DNA of 41,504 nt from Bacillota bacterium. GTDB lineage: Bacteria > Bacillota > Clostridia > Peptostreptococcales > Anaerovoracaceae. Location of the stretch: positions 1 through 41,504 of the forward strand of contig JAEEPD010000202.1 in NCBI GenBank assembly GCA_016284575.1, written 5' to 3'. Position 1 is the stretch's first letter; every line of letters begins with the position of its first letter. Below the pieces are notes generated by a model, which saw only the letters and a list, made by a program, of their open reading frames with translations, did not search any database and was not told where the DNA came from. Below are positions 16,010 through 24,593 of the stretch, in pieces. Both the position numbers and the translations under genes were made by a program.

Positions 16010-16041
16010 ATAAAAACCGGCAGGTTTTTGGCCTGCCGGTT
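16010..16041 (-). terminator. Intrinsic terminator of the importer operon
   Basis: A 10-bp perfect stem AACCGGCAGG/CCTGCCGGTT (16015-16024, 16032-16041), followed on the minus strand by TTTTTATC. It begins 30 bp after the binding-protein stop. Confidence 0.85.
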
Positions 16042-16070
16042 CAGTTCGTCTTTTGACTTGTCAGACTATA

Positions 16071-17615
16071 TTAGTCTTCGTAGATTACCCAGTTGTAAGC
16101 TTCGAGGTTCCACAGAGAGATGGAGGGGCTGAACTTGCAGCCTTCGATGTCGTCTCTGATACCGAAGATGGTGTCAACTTCTGCGAACGGCATGGTGTAT
16201 CTGATGTCGTAGATGTACTGGAGGGTTTCCTTGATCATGGTCTTTCTCTTTTCGAGGTCGTAGCACTGTTCAAGGTCATCCAGCATCTTGTCCAGCTTGT
16301 CATCGTTGTTTCCGATTCTGGAACCAAATGCGGAGTCGTAGATGATCAGGATGGAGGTAACTTCAGATGCGTTGCCGGAACGGATGGAAGCTTCCCAGGG
16401 CTTGCCGGATGCAGCAGGCTCACGGGCTGCCAGCTTGGAGGTCTCGATGTGAACATTGAAGCCGACCTTGTTCCAGAACTGCTGAACGATCTCAGCTGCA
16501 GTCTTGAACTCGCCGCCGGAAGCGATGTGGAGCTCGATCTCCATGCCTTCTACGCCGCACTCCTTAACAAGAGCAGCAGCCTTGTCGGGATCATACTCCC
16601 ACTTGCCGGTGCCGCCGCCGTAGATGGGGGTAGCGCCTTCAGTCTTGGAGGGGATGGGGCAGGTCATAACGGAAGCCTGTCCGTCGAAGGTAGCGTCGGT
16701 CAGAGCGTCAAGGTCGATTGCCAGGGACAGAGCCTCGCGGACTCTTCTGTCAGCGAACTTGGGGTTCTGCATGTTGAGGCATACGGTGTAGTACTTGTAT
16801 GCGCGGCCTCTTTCGATGTGATATCCGTCGAAGGAGTCAACACGGTCAGCGTCGTTGCCGTTGATGTAGAATGCCATGTCAGCTTCGCCGGTCTCGAGAG
16901 CGATAACTCTGGAGTTGGCTTCCTGTACGAATCTGATTTCGAATTCGGGGGTCTTGGCCTGTCCGCCGTACCAGGTATCGTTTCTTTCAAGAACGATGTT
17001 GGAACCGGTAGTCCAGCTCTGGAGCTTGTACGGGCCGGTGCCGATGGGCTCTCTCTGATAAGCGTCTGCGCCTACCTTCTCGTAGGTGGTCTTGTCAGCG
17101 ATGTAGGTTCTGCCGCCGCAAAGTACCTGCATAGCAGGGAAGTACGGATAGTTGAAGGCAAGAACTACTTCGTAGTCGCCGTTGGCATAGGAGTTGACAT
17201 CGTCATACCATGCCATGGTGGAGATAGCAGTGGAGTCAGTCTTGGTCTGTGCGAAGGAGAAGAGTACGTCTTCTGCGGTGAAGTCTTCGCCGTTGGAGAA
17301 CTTGACGCCCTCTCTGAGCTTGAACTTCAGGTGGAGGTCATCCAGCCATTCCCACTCAGTTGCCAGATCAGGATTGAAGGTGGCAGTATCATAGTCATAG
17401 TCCATCAGAGCAGAATAGATCAGTCTGTTGGGGATACCCTGAGCTACGGAGTTGGTTCTGGGTCCGAGGTGTGCGGGTTCTTCTTCGGTAACGACGATGA
17501 TTCTTTCCTTAACAGCCTTGTTGGAGTTTCCGTCGTTTCCGCCTTCGCCGCCGCAGGCTGCCAGCATTCCCATTGCCAGTACCAGGACGAGAAGAAGGGA
17601 TACAAATTTCTTCAT
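16071..17615 (-). CDS. ABC transporter substrate-binding lipoprotein (SBP family 5, OppA-like)
   Basis: A 514-aa secreted lipoprotein that captures substrate for the neighbouring importer. The signal peptide ends in a lipobox (MGMLAAC, Cys about residue 21). The mature part has family 5 features: RTNSVAQGIPNRLIYSALMDYD, LATEWEWLDDLHLKFKLREGVKFSNGEDFTAEDVLFSF, and PIGTGPYKLQSW. Family 5 proteins bind peptides, but also nickel, sugars, opines and other amides. The start at 17615 follows AGGAAG; the longer frame would place residues before the signal peptide. It is last in the order B-C-D-F-A, after a 146-bp gap with its own hairpin. A strong terminator follows. Confidence 0.93.
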   Translation of the reverse strand: MKKFVSLLLVLVLAMGMLAACGGEGGNDGNSNKAVKERIIVVTEEEPAHLGPRTNSVAQGIPNRLIYSALMDYDYDTATFNPDLATEWEWLDDLHLKFKLREGVKFSNGEDFTAEDVLFSFAQTKTDSTAISTMAWYDDVNSYANGDYEVVLAFNYPYFPAMQVLCGGRTYIADKTTYEKVGADAYQREPIGTGPYKLQSWTTGSNIVLERNDTWYGGQAKTPEFEIRFVQEANSRVIALETGEADMAFYINGNDADRVDSFDGYHIERGRAYKYYTVCLNMQNPKFADRRVREALSLAIDLDALTDATFDGQASVMTCPIPSKTEGATPIYGGGTGKWEYDPDKAAALVKECGVEGMEIELHIASGGEFKTAAEIVQQFWNKVGFNVHIETSKLAAREPAASGKPWEASIRSGNASEVTSILIIYDSAFGSRIGNNDDKLDKMLDDLEQCYDLEKRKTMIKETLQYIYDIRYTMPFAEVDTIFGIRDDIEGCKFSPSISLWNLEAYNWVIYED

Positions 17616-17652
17616 TTTGGTCTTCCTTTCTTGAAAAGTCTGTGCGCATGAG

Positions 17653-17669
17653 ATGTGCCGTGGGCACAT
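17653..17669. other. Hairpin ahead of the binding-protein gene
   Basis: Perfect stem-loop ATGTGCC-GTG-GGCACAT in the gap between the second ATPase gene and the binding-protein gene, about 40 nt before the ATG. It lacks a T-run, so it is more likely an mRNA stabiliser or processing site than a terminator. Confidence 0.55.
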
Positions 17670-17761
17670 TCAGATATCGATATTTTAGCACCATACTTTA
17701 GTGTGGCATAATATCAATTTCCGCGTGATTAATAACACATCTGCATGAATTATATTAGGCT

Positions 17762-18742
17762 TTAGGCCTGAATATCATTGATCTCCCTTACCTTGTGGCA
17801 GGCCACGAAGTGTCCGGGGACGACCTCCTCAAGAGCAGGTGTCTTGTGGAAGCACTCTTCGGAGGCGAAGGGGCAGCGCTTAGCAAAGCGGCATTCGTCG
17901 CCGGGGTTGATGGGCGATGTGAGCTCGCCCTTGATGACCTTTCTTTCCTTCTTTGCACCGATCTCGGGGATAGGTACTGCAGAAAGAAGAGCCTTGGTGT
18001 AGGGGTGCAGTCTCTGGCGGAACATCTCCTCGGAGTCCGCGAACTCAACTGCACAGCCCAGGTACATTACCATAATGTCGTTGGAGATGTGGCGCACTAC
18101 CGACATGTCGTGGGTGATGAACATGTAGGTAAGGTTTCTCTCCTCCTGCAGATCCTGCATCAGGTTGATGATCTGAGCCTGAATGGAAACGTCCAGAGCG
18201 GATACGGGCTCGTCGCAGACGATGAACTTGGGGTTCAGGGCCAGGGCACGGGCTACGCCTATTCTCTGGCGGCGTCCGCCGTCCAGCTCGTGGGGGTAAG
18301 CGTTGGAAAGTCTTGCTGCCAGACCTACGGTGTCCATCAGCTGGCCTACTCTCTGAGCCAGCTCGTTGGAGTTCTTGGTCTCCTTGTAAATGAGCAGGGG
18401 CTCAGCGATCAGCTGGGATACGGACATTCTGGGGTTCAGAGAGGAGAAGGGATCCTGGAAGATCATCTGCATGTCTCTTCTGAGCTCCTTCAGCTGGGGC
18501 TTGGTGACATCGGAGATGTCCTTGCCGTCGAACCAGATCTTTCCGGAGGTCTTTTCGTGAAGGTGGATGACGGTACGGCCCAGTGTGGACTTGCCGCAGC
18601 CGGATTCGCCTACAACGCCCAGAGTCTGGCCTTCCTTGATGCTGAAGTTTACATGGTCTACAGCATGCAGATCGCCTCTGGGAGTCTTAAAGAATTTGGT
18701 AAGCTCCTCTACCTGGAGCATGGTCTTTTTATCTTCTGCCAT
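17762..18742 (-). CDS. Oligopeptide-type ABC importer ATPase (OppF-like)
   Basis: A 326-aa ATPase with Walker A VVGESGCGKSTLGRTV, Q-loop MIFQDPFSSLNPRMSV, Walker B FIVCDEPVSALDVSIQAQ and switch His in FITHDMSVV. The signature reads ELDGGRRQRIGVARAL rather than LSGGQ; this variant occurs in OppF-like proteins. The C-terminal Cys-rich tail (ECRFAKRCPFASEECFHKTP) is the usual Opp/Dpp ATPase extension that can hold an Fe-S cluster or metal. It follows the OppD-like gene by 12 bp and should form a heterodimer with it. Confidence 0.93.
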   Translation of the reverse strand: MAEDKKTMLQVEELTKFFKTPRGDLHAVDHVNFSIKEGQTLGVVGESGCGKSTLGRTVIHLHEKTSGKIWFDGKDISDVTKPQLKELRRDMQMIFQDPFSSLNPRMSVSQLIAEPLLIYKETKNSNELAQRVGQLMDTVGLAARLSNAYPHELDGGRRQRIGVARALALNPKFIVCDEPVSALDVSIQAQIINLMQDLQEERNLTYMFITHDMSVVRHISNDIMVMYLGCAVEFADSEEMFRQRLHPYTKALLSAVPIPEIGAKKERKVIKGELTSPINPGDECRFAKRCPFASEECFHKTPALEEVVPGHFVACHKVREINDIQA

Positions 18743-18754
18743 TTTCCTTCCTCC

Positions 18755-19717
18755 CTATTCAAACAGTCTGCATCTTACCAGATGGCCCGGTTCGATCTCT
18801 TTGGTGACCAGCTTTCCGCTTCTGCACTCGTCCTTTGCGTGGGGGCAGCGGTCTGCGAATACGCAGCCGTCGGGCAGATTTGCGGGATCCGGCATCAGGC
18901 CCTTGATGGGCTTGAGTCTGTGGGTCTTGGAGTTGAAGTTCGGAATGGAGCCGAACAGACCCTGAGTGTAGGGATGGCTGGTGTTGTTGTAAATGTGCTC
19001 CAGGGTGCCGTACTCGACGATCTCGCCTGCGTACATGATGGCTACCTTGTCGCAAACCTCTGCTACGATGCCCAGGTCGTGGGTGATCAGCAGCATGGAG
19101 GTGTTGAACTGCTTCTTAAGGTTATCGATCAGGTCCAGCACCTGCTCCTGAATGGTAACATCCAGAGCGGTGGTGGGCTCATCAGCCAGAAGCAGGGAGG
19201 GGTCGCAGGCCAGAGCCATAGCGATAACGATACGCTGCTTCATGCCGCCGGAGAACTGATGGGGATACTCGCCGGCTCTTGCGCCTTCGATTCCTACCAG
19301 CTCCATCATTTCCATAGCCTTGAGCTCGGCGTCTCTCTTGGAGAGATTCTGGTGGAGACGGATAACCTCAGCGATCTGATAGCCTACGGTCTCTACCGGG
19401 TTCAGAGCAGTCATTGGATCCTGGAAGATCATGGAGATCTGGTGTCCGCGGATGGAGCGCATCTCGTGCTCGGACTTCTTCATCAGGTCCTCGCCCTTGT
19501 AGATGATCTCGCCGCCGATGACCCTTCCGGGGGGATCCGGTACCAGACGCATGATGCCCAGAGCAGTGGTGGTCTTGCCTGCGCCGGTCTCGCCTACCAG
19601 GCCCAGGGACTCGCCCTCAGCGATCTGAAGGGAGATGCCGTTTACAGCCTTAACTGTTTCCTGGTCGGTAACATAATGTATGGTGAGATCCTTGATCTCA
19701 AGAATATTGTTTGCCAT
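18755..19717 (-). CDS. Oligopeptide-type ABC importer ATPase (OppD-like)
   Basis: A 320-aa ATPase with Walker A LVGETGAGKTTTALGIM, Q-loop MIFQDPMTALNPVETV, signature FSGGMKQRIVIAMALAC, Walker B LLLADEPTTALDVTIQ and the C-terminal Cys motif CVFADRCPHAKDEC. It pairs with the OppF-like protein to power the importer. AAGGAGG precedes the ATG. The gene lies 12 bp after the OppC-like gene, so the operon is continuous. Confidence 0.94.
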   Translation of the reverse strand: MANNILEIKDLTIHYVTDQETVKAVNGISLQIAEGESLGLVGETGAGKTTTALGIMRLVPDPPGRVIGGEIIYKGEDLMKKSEHEMRSIRGHQISMIFQDPMTALNPVETVGYQIAEVIRLHQNLSKRDAELKAMEMMELVGIEGARAGEYPHQFSGGMKQRIVIAMALACDPSLLLADEPTTALDVTIQEQVLDLIDNLKKQFNTSMLLITHDLGIVAEVCDKVAIMYAGEIVEYGTLEHIYNNTSHPYTQGLFGSIPNFNSKTHRLKPIKGLMPDPANLPDGCVFADRCPHAKDECRSGKLVTKEIEPGHLVRCRLFE

Positions 19718-19729
19718 TAGCTTACCTCC

Positions 19730-20614
19730 TTAGGACTTCAGACGCGGATCCAGAGCGTCGCGCAGACCGTCGCCCAGCAGGTTGAAGGCGAATACTGCAA
19801 GCATGATCGCCACACCGGGGAAGATTACGATGTACGCATGGTCTCTGATAACCTGTCTGCCGTTGGAAAGCATGGAGCCCCACTCGGGAGTAGGAGCCGG
19901 AACGCCCAGACCGATAAAGGACAGACCGGAGATGGACAGTATGGAGGCTGCGATGCTCATGGAGATCTGTACGATGATGGGTGCCAGAGCGTTGGGCAGT
20001 ACATACTTGGTGATGATGCGGAAGTCGGAAGCGCCGGTGGCTCTTGCGGCTTCGATGTATTCCTGGTCTCTGATGGTGATTACAGAGGAACGGCAGATAC
20101 GGGAGAAGCCTGCGATGGAGCTGATACCCATGGCGAATATCAGTACGTAGATGCTGCTTCCGAAGGCCGCTACTATGGAGATGCCCAGCAGGGTGCTTGG
20201 GATGGCCATCAGTACGTCCATGATACGCATCAGGATGTTGTCGGTGACGCCGCCGTAGAAACCTGCGATGCAGCCTACGATGGTGCCCAGAATGCAGGAT
20301 ACGGCCACAGCGGAGAGGGAGATCTCAAGGGAGGTCCTTGCGCCCCAGACCATTCTGGTGAGTACGTCACGGCCCAGCTCGTCGGTGCCGAAGATGTGCT
20401 CAGCATTGGGATGGCAGTATCTGTTGGACAGATCCTGAGAGTAGTAGTCCTCGCCTACCAGCTGTGCGGGGAACAGAGCGCAGATCAGGAACATCACGAT
20501 GATGAGAAGACCTACGATGCCGCCCTTATTTTTCTTGAACCGTCTGACGAAATCGCCGAACTGGCTCTTTTTCTTCATGGAGATTGCATCTGCAGTTGAC
20601 ATTTCTTTTGACAT
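19730..20614 (-). CDS. Oligopeptide-type ABC importer permease (OppC-like)
   Basis: A 294-aa inner-membrane permease with the OppC/DppC N-terminal segment, about six helices and the binding-protein-dependent permease (EAA) loop in the region EYIEAARATGASDFRIITKYVLPNALAPIIVQISMSIA. GTDELGRDVLTRMVWGARTSL is also diagnostic. It starts one base after the OppB-like gene stop, which implies coupling. The ligand is set mainly by the binding protein and is not known. Confidence 0.94.
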   Translation of the reverse strand: MSKEMSTADAISMKKKSQFGDFVRRFKKNKGGIVGLLIIVMFLICALFPAQLVGEDYYSQDLSNRYCHPNAEHIFGTDELGRDVLTRMVWGARTSLEISLSAVAVSCILGTIVGCIAGFYGGVTDNILMRIMDVLMAIPSTLLGISIVAAFGSSIYVLIFAMGISSIAGFSRICRSSVITIRDQEYIEAARATGASDFRIITKYVLPNALAPIIVQISMSIAASILSISGLSFIGLGVPAPTPEWGSMLSNGRQVIRDHAYIVIFPGVAIMLAVFAFNLLGDGLRDALDPRLKS

Positions 20615-20615
20615 A

Positions 20616-21590
20616 CTATGCCTCCTTTGCAGCTGCAGCGGGAGCTGCCTTGGCCTTCTTGACCTTTACATACTGAGATCTGATACGCGGATCGATGAAT
20701 GCATAGAGGATATCTACGATCAGGTTGGCTACCGACATGGTCAGCGCCAGGAAGAGCACGCCGCCCTGTACCTGAGGAGCATTCTTGAGGTTGATGGAGT
20801 CGATCAGCAGCTTGCCGAGGCCGGGGATGGCGAATACCATCTCGGTGATGGAGGAGCCGCCCAGCATTCTTCCGAACTGCATACCTACTACGGTAACGAT
20901 AGGAATAGCAGCGTTCTTAAGAGCATGTCTCCAGATAACTACGGATTCCTTCTGACCCTTTGCTCTGGCGGTTCTGATGTAGTCCTGACGGATAGCCTCC
21001 AGCATGTTGGAGCGGGTCATACGCATGATAGAGGATGCGGAGTGGAGACCCAGAGTGAGTGCAGGCATTATCCAGTGCTTCCAGGTCTTGAAGCCTGCTG
21101 CAGGCAGCCAGCCCAGCTTGACGGAGAACAGAAGCATCAGCATCAGTCCCAGCCAGAAGGTAGGCATGGATACGCCGATCATTGCGATAAAGCGGCAAAT
21201 GTTATCCCAGAGGGAGTACTGCTTTACCGCAGAGATAATACCTGTCGTAAGACCTAATATACTCGACACGACTACGCTGAAAAACGCGAGTTTAAAAGTG
21301 GTCGGGAAACGGGTAAGGATCTCTTCAGTTACAGGCTTCTTGGTGTTGTAGGAAATACCAAGGTCGCCCTTGAGGGCCTTACGGACATAGTTGAAATACT
21401 GAATCCAGAATGGCTTATCAAGGCCGTTCTCAACACGGAACGCTTCCTTGTCCTCTGCGGTAGCCATATCGCCCAGGATATAGTCTTCCGCATTGCCGGG
21501 GGAGAAGTACATCATGGAGAATACCACCAGTACAACGCCCAGCATTACCGGGATAAGCATCAGGATTCGTCTGCCAATGAATTTAAGCAT
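20616..21590 (-). CDS. Oligopeptide-type ABC importer permease (OppB-like)
   Basis: A 324-aa inner-membrane permease starting MLKFIGRRILMLIPVMLGVVLVVFSMMYFSPG, the typical OppB/DppB start. The EAA loop is DYIRTARAKGQKESVVIWRHALKNAAIPIVTVVG. GGAGG precedes the ATG at 21590; the frame runs on to 21692 but those extra residues enter the promoter region. It is the first gene of the importer operon and lies divergent from the LysR gene across about 240 bp. An Ala/Lys-rich tail ends the protein. Confidence 0.93.
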   Translation of the reverse strand: MLKFIGRRILMLIPVMLGVVLVVFSMMYFSPGNAEDYILGDMATAEDKEAFRVENGLDKPFWIQYFNYVRKALKGDLGISYNTKKPVTEEILTRFPTTFKLAFFSVVVSSILGLTTGIISAVKQYSLWDNICRFIAMIGVSMPTFWLGLMLMLLFSVKLGWLPAAGFKTWKHWIMPALTLGLHSASSIMRMTRSNMLEAIRQDYIRTARAKGQKESVVIWRHALKNAAIPIVTVVGMQFGRMLGGSSITEMVFAIPGLGKLLIDSINLKNAPQVQGGVLFLALTMSVANLIVDILYAFIDPRIRSQYVKVKKAKAAPAAAAKEA

Positions 21591-21720
21591 AAGTTGAGTC
21601 CTCCAAATGATTGCTGCTAAGGCTTTCGCCCAAAGGGTAAAGATGACTTTTACCCTTATAAAAAAGATATAGATATTATTACATGCAGACATAGTTTTTT
21701 GAAATGCCTTGATTAGGTTT

Positions 21721-21806
21721 ATTAATGCAATCGTGTAATCATTCGGCTAAATTTATCTTGAATTCATATCAATTTCGTAATATAATAATGCTGGAATGGC
21801 ATTAAT
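21721..21806. promoter_or_regulatory. Divergent regulatory region between importer and LysR gene
   Basis: Inverted repeats ATTAATGC (21721-21728) and GCATTAAT (21799-21806) bracket the LysR promoter. Between them are AATCATT-CG-GCTAAATTTAT (21737-21756) and ATATCAATTTC (21766-21776). Both of these also occur in other intergenic regions of this block (27496-27518 inverted; 17711-17721). These are candidate LysR-protein sites, by position and repetition only. Confidence 0.5.
21758..21786 (+). promoter_or_regulatory. Promoter of the LysR-family gene
   Basis: TTGAAT (21758-21763), a 17-bp spacer and TATAAT (21781-21786), about 40 nt before the ATG at 21828. The GCTAAATTTAT box ends just upstream of the -35, a usual place for autoregulation by LysR proteins. 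Confidence 0.7.
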
Positions 21807-21827
21807 CTGCGTGAGGGGGATAGAACG

Positions 21828-22754
21828 ATGTCAAGCATGCTTAGATTAAAGTATTTTGTGAGCCTTGCAGACAATCTGAGCTTTACCAAGGCTGCACAGG
21901 AATGCTTCATAGTACAGACTGCCATGAGCCGTCAGATAGCGGCGCTGGAGGCGGAGCTGGGAGTGCAGCTTTTCGTAAGGAATACAAGGACCGTGGAGCT
22001 TACAGAGGCGGGCAAGGAATTCTACAGCTTTGCGGTGAGCGCTCTTAATGACTACAACAGAGGTGTAGAGCGGGCCAAGATGGTCTCCGCCAGCTACGAC
22101 TGGACCCTCAAGATAGGCATAGGCCCTCAGGAGCATCTGCTGCTGGAGCCCCTGCTGTCTCAGTTCATAGAACTGTATCCGCAGACTGCGGTCATAGTTG
22201 ATCAGATGGGCTACCGGAACCTGCAGAAATACTACAGGGAGGGGGCATATGACATCATCTTAGGCCACAGAAAAAGGCTGCCGGAGTTTGATGACGCAAA
22301 CAGGATAGAGTTTCCCGGCATCAAGTGGGGCATAATCCTCTCTGAGAAGAATCCGCTGGCTGAAAAGGAAGACATCATGCCGGAGGACATGTCGGGACAG
22401 ACCTTCGTGAGCATGACCTCCATAAACATGGAGCAGTTCGAGGAGGCTGTACACCAAAGCTTCCCGGGCTCCAAGTTCATCAGCGCCAATTCCATACCGC
22501 TTAAGTACATGTTCGTGCGCATGAACATGGCCATCGCTTATATGCCCGGCTTTCTTGCCAAGGACATGCCCAGCGGCATAGTCTTCAGGGAAAGCAGCTG
22601 GATGAATGAACCCCTTAAGGATGATCTGGAATTCGACATGGTCTACAGGGTGACCGCCCACGAAAGGCGGGCCCAGGCGGAATTTATAAGGATCGCGTCG
22701 GATTATCTCACCAGCGGGGGAGACAAGCCCTGGATGCACACCCAAAGAGAGTAG
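21828..22754 (+). CDS. LysR-family transcriptional regulator
   Basis: A 308-aa regulator with an N-terminal winged helix (LRYFV-like opening, LSFTKAAQECFIVQTAMSRQIAALEAELGVQLFVRNTRTVELTEAGKEF, residues about 1-65) and a C-terminal periplasmic-binding-like effector domain. GAGGGGG lies ahead of the ATG. It is divergent from the importer operon and convergent with the amidase cluster, so it is the natural regulator of both. LysR proteins normally activate a divergent target when a pathway ligand binds. A shared terminator separates it from the last amidase gene. Confidence 0.93.
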   Translation: MSSMLRLKYFVSLADNLSFTKAAQECFIVQTAMSRQIAALEAELGVQLFVRNTRTVELTEAGKEFYSFAVSALNDYNRGVERAKMVSASYDWTLKIGIGPQEHLLLEPLLSQFIELYPQTAVIVDQMGYRNLQKYYREGAYDIILGHRKRLPEFDDANRIEFPGIKWGIILSEKNPLAEKEDIMPEDMSGQTFVSMTSINMEQFEEAVHQSFPGSKFISANSIPLKYMFVRMNMAIAYMPGFLAKDMPSGIVFRESSWMNEPLKDDLEFDMVYRVTAHERRAQAEFIRIASDYLTSGGDKPWMHTQRE

Positions 22755-22802
22755 CATAAGCCAGTCGGAAGGCAGCTCCTCGCCGCGCGAAAACGCAAAA
22801 CA

Positions 22803-22842
22803 AAAGCCCCGGACCTCAGGCATTCCCTGAGTCCGGGGCTTT
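22803..22842. terminator. Bidirectional terminator between LysR gene and amidase cluster
   Basis: Stem AAAGCCCCGGA with CTCAGG (one bulge) around a CATTC-type loop, with an A-run on the left and T5 on the right. It ends both convergent units. Confidence 0.88.
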
Positions 22843-22883
22843 TTCGGCTTTTTACTAAGGAGTAAAGCCTGTCTGTTCAGTTT

Positions 22884-23723
22884 TTATGCTTCCAGAGTGT
22901 CGCAGGTGTCGGGACGTCTGTTGTGCAGCTGACCGATGGATCTTCTAACCTCTTCGATATAGTCAAGATCGATGTCGGCATAGATGATGCCTGTGCGCTC
23001 CTGGGCTCTTGCGATAACCTTGCCCCAGGGATCAACTACCATGGATTCGCCGAAGCTTGCGGCAACGGGACCGCCGTACTGGCCGGCAGCCACCATGTAG
23101 CAGCCGTTCTCCAGAGCTCTTGCTCTGAGCAGCACTTCCCAGTGGTCCTTACCGGTGACCATGGTGAAGTTTGCGGGGTTGAACAGCAGCTGAGCTCCCA
23201 TGAGGGTCATCTTTCTGAAGAGCTCGGGGAAGCGGATGTCGTAGCAGATGGCCAGGCCAAGCTTACCAAGCTCGGTGTCAACGACTACCACCTCGCTGCC
23301 GGGCTTGCAGCGGGAGGATTCCTTTGCAACGTGGCCGCTGGGAAGGGTCACATCGAAGGGATGGATCTTGTGATATTCAGCTATGACTTCGCCCTGGGGA
23401 TCCACAACGAAGGTGGTGTTGTAGGTCCTGGGATCCTCGGGGTTCTCGGTCTGGATACCGAAGGAACCGCAGTGGATGTAAACGCCGTGCTCCTTGGCCT
23501 TCTGCTGGAAGAGCCTGAGTGTGGGGCTGTCCTCTCTGGTCTCGGGGGAGGGAGCGTTGTCGTCCTGTCCGCCTCTTCTTCTGGAAACGGCCTCGGGGAA
23601 GGAGATGAGCTTTGCGCCTCTTGCAGCGGCCTCGTCGATGGAGTCTGCAATGAACTTCCAGTTAGCCTCTCTGTCGGTGCCGGAATTGGTCTGAACCACG
23701 GCAATCATGTATTTCTTGATCAT
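22884..23723 (-). CDS. Nitrilase-superfamily amidohydrolase (copy 2 of the pair)
   Basis: A 279-aa carbon-nitrogen hydrolase with the complete triad: E44 (SFPEA), K119 (YHKIHPFD) and C160 (AICYDIRFPELFR). The Nit1/Nit2-like motif CYDIRFPELF and the length suggest an omega-amidase or N-carbamoyl-type amidase rather than a true nitrilase. It is the last gene of the six-gene cluster, 18 bp after its paralogue. Residues 45-60 (VSRRRGGQDDNA) replace the LFLIAG-like loop of the paralogue, so the two probably differ in substrate. A strong terminator follows. Confidence 0.9.
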   Translation of the reverse strand: MIKKYMIAVVQTNSGTDREANWKFIADSIDEAAARGAKLISFPEAVSRRRGGQDDNAPSPETREDSPTLRLFQQKAKEHGVYIHCGSFGIQTENPEDPRTYNTTFVVDPQGEVIAEYHKIHPFDVTLPSGHVAKESSRCKPGSEVVVVDTELGKLGLAICYDIRFPELFRKMTLMGAQLLFNPANFTMVTGKDHWEVLLRARALENGCYMVAAGQYGGPVAASFGESMVVDPWGKVIARAQERTGIIYADIDLDYIEEVRRSIGQLHNRRPDTCDTLEA

Positions 23724-23741
23724 TTTATAGCCTCTTTCTTC

Positions 23742-24581
23742 CTACTTTACCATGCCTGTGGGTTCTTTTTCGAGTCCGGGATAGACGTCAGGACGTCTGT
23801 TGGACAGGGTTCCGAGCATCATGGCGCACTGATCTGCATAATCCAGATCGATGTCGCCGTAAACGATGCAGGGCTTCTCCTGAGCTCTGGCAATTACCAG
23901 GCCCCAGGGGTCTACGATCATGGAGTTGCCGAAGCAGGGGCCGCCATACTGAGCGGCTGCGATAACGTAAGCGCTGTTCTCCAGAGCTCTGGTCCTCTGC
24001 ATAACTTCCCAGTGGTCCTTGCCGGTGGTCATCATGAAGGCTGCTGCGGTGATGAACACCTGAGCGCCCTGCATGGCCATTCTTCTGTAGAGCTCAGGGA
24101 AGCGGATGTCGTAGCAAAGGGACAGGCCGATCTTGCCCAGCTCGGTGTCGACAACGACGATCTTGTCGCCGCGGACGGTGGTCTTGGATGCGTCGAATAC
24201 TCTGCCGTCGGGGAGGACTACGTCGAAGGGATGGAGCTTGACGTACTTTGCGATCTGCTTTCCGTCAGGTCCGAACATGAAGGTTGCGGTGTTGACTCTG
24301 GTCTCTCCGGGGATCTCAAGAGGAATACTGCCGCCGACTACATAGATGCCGTGCTCCTTGGCCTTTGCAGCCAGAGTGGTGCATGCGGGACCGTCGGGTC
24401 TTTCTTCTCTCTTGACACCCTCCTGGGGCTTTCCTGCGATCAGGAAGTGCTCGGGCAGGGATACCAGCTTGGCGCCGTTCTTTGCAGCTTCATCGATGGC
24501 GTTGCAGGCGAACTCCAGGTTCTTTTCCTTGTCTGCGCCGGAGCTCATCTGAACGGCAGCGACTTTATACTGTCTGGTCAT
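23742..24581 (-). CDS. Nitrilase-superfamily amidohydrolase (copy 1 of the pair)
   Basis: A 279-aa paralogue of the next gene, with triad E44 (SLPEHF), K115 (YVKLHPFD) and C156 (LCYDIRFPELYRR). The usual Tyr-Arg-Lys before the lysine is Tyr-Val-Lys. The tandem pair of equal length points to a local duplication followed by divergence. Cytoplasmic, probably hydrolysing the C-N bond of an amide or carbamoyl intermediate released by the ring-opening enzymes upstream (inference). It starts 12 bp after the RraA-like gene stop; a weak AGGAG lies ahead of the ATG. Confidence 0.9.
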   Translation of the reverse strand: MTRQYKVAAVQMSSGADKEKNLEFACNAIDEAAKNGAKLVSLPEHFLIAGKPQEGVKREERPDGPACTTLAAKAKEHGIYVVGGSIPLEIPGETRVNTATFMFGPDGKQIAKYVKLHPFDVVLPDGRVFDASKTTVRGDKIVVVDTELGKIGLSLCYDIRFPELYRRMAMQGAQVFITAAAFMMTTGKDHWEVMQRTRALENSAYVIAAAQYGGPCFGNSMIVDPWGLVIARAQEKPCIVYGDIDLDYADQCAMMLGTLSNRRPDVYPGLEKEPTGMVK

Positions 24582-24593
24582 TTTTGTTCTCCT

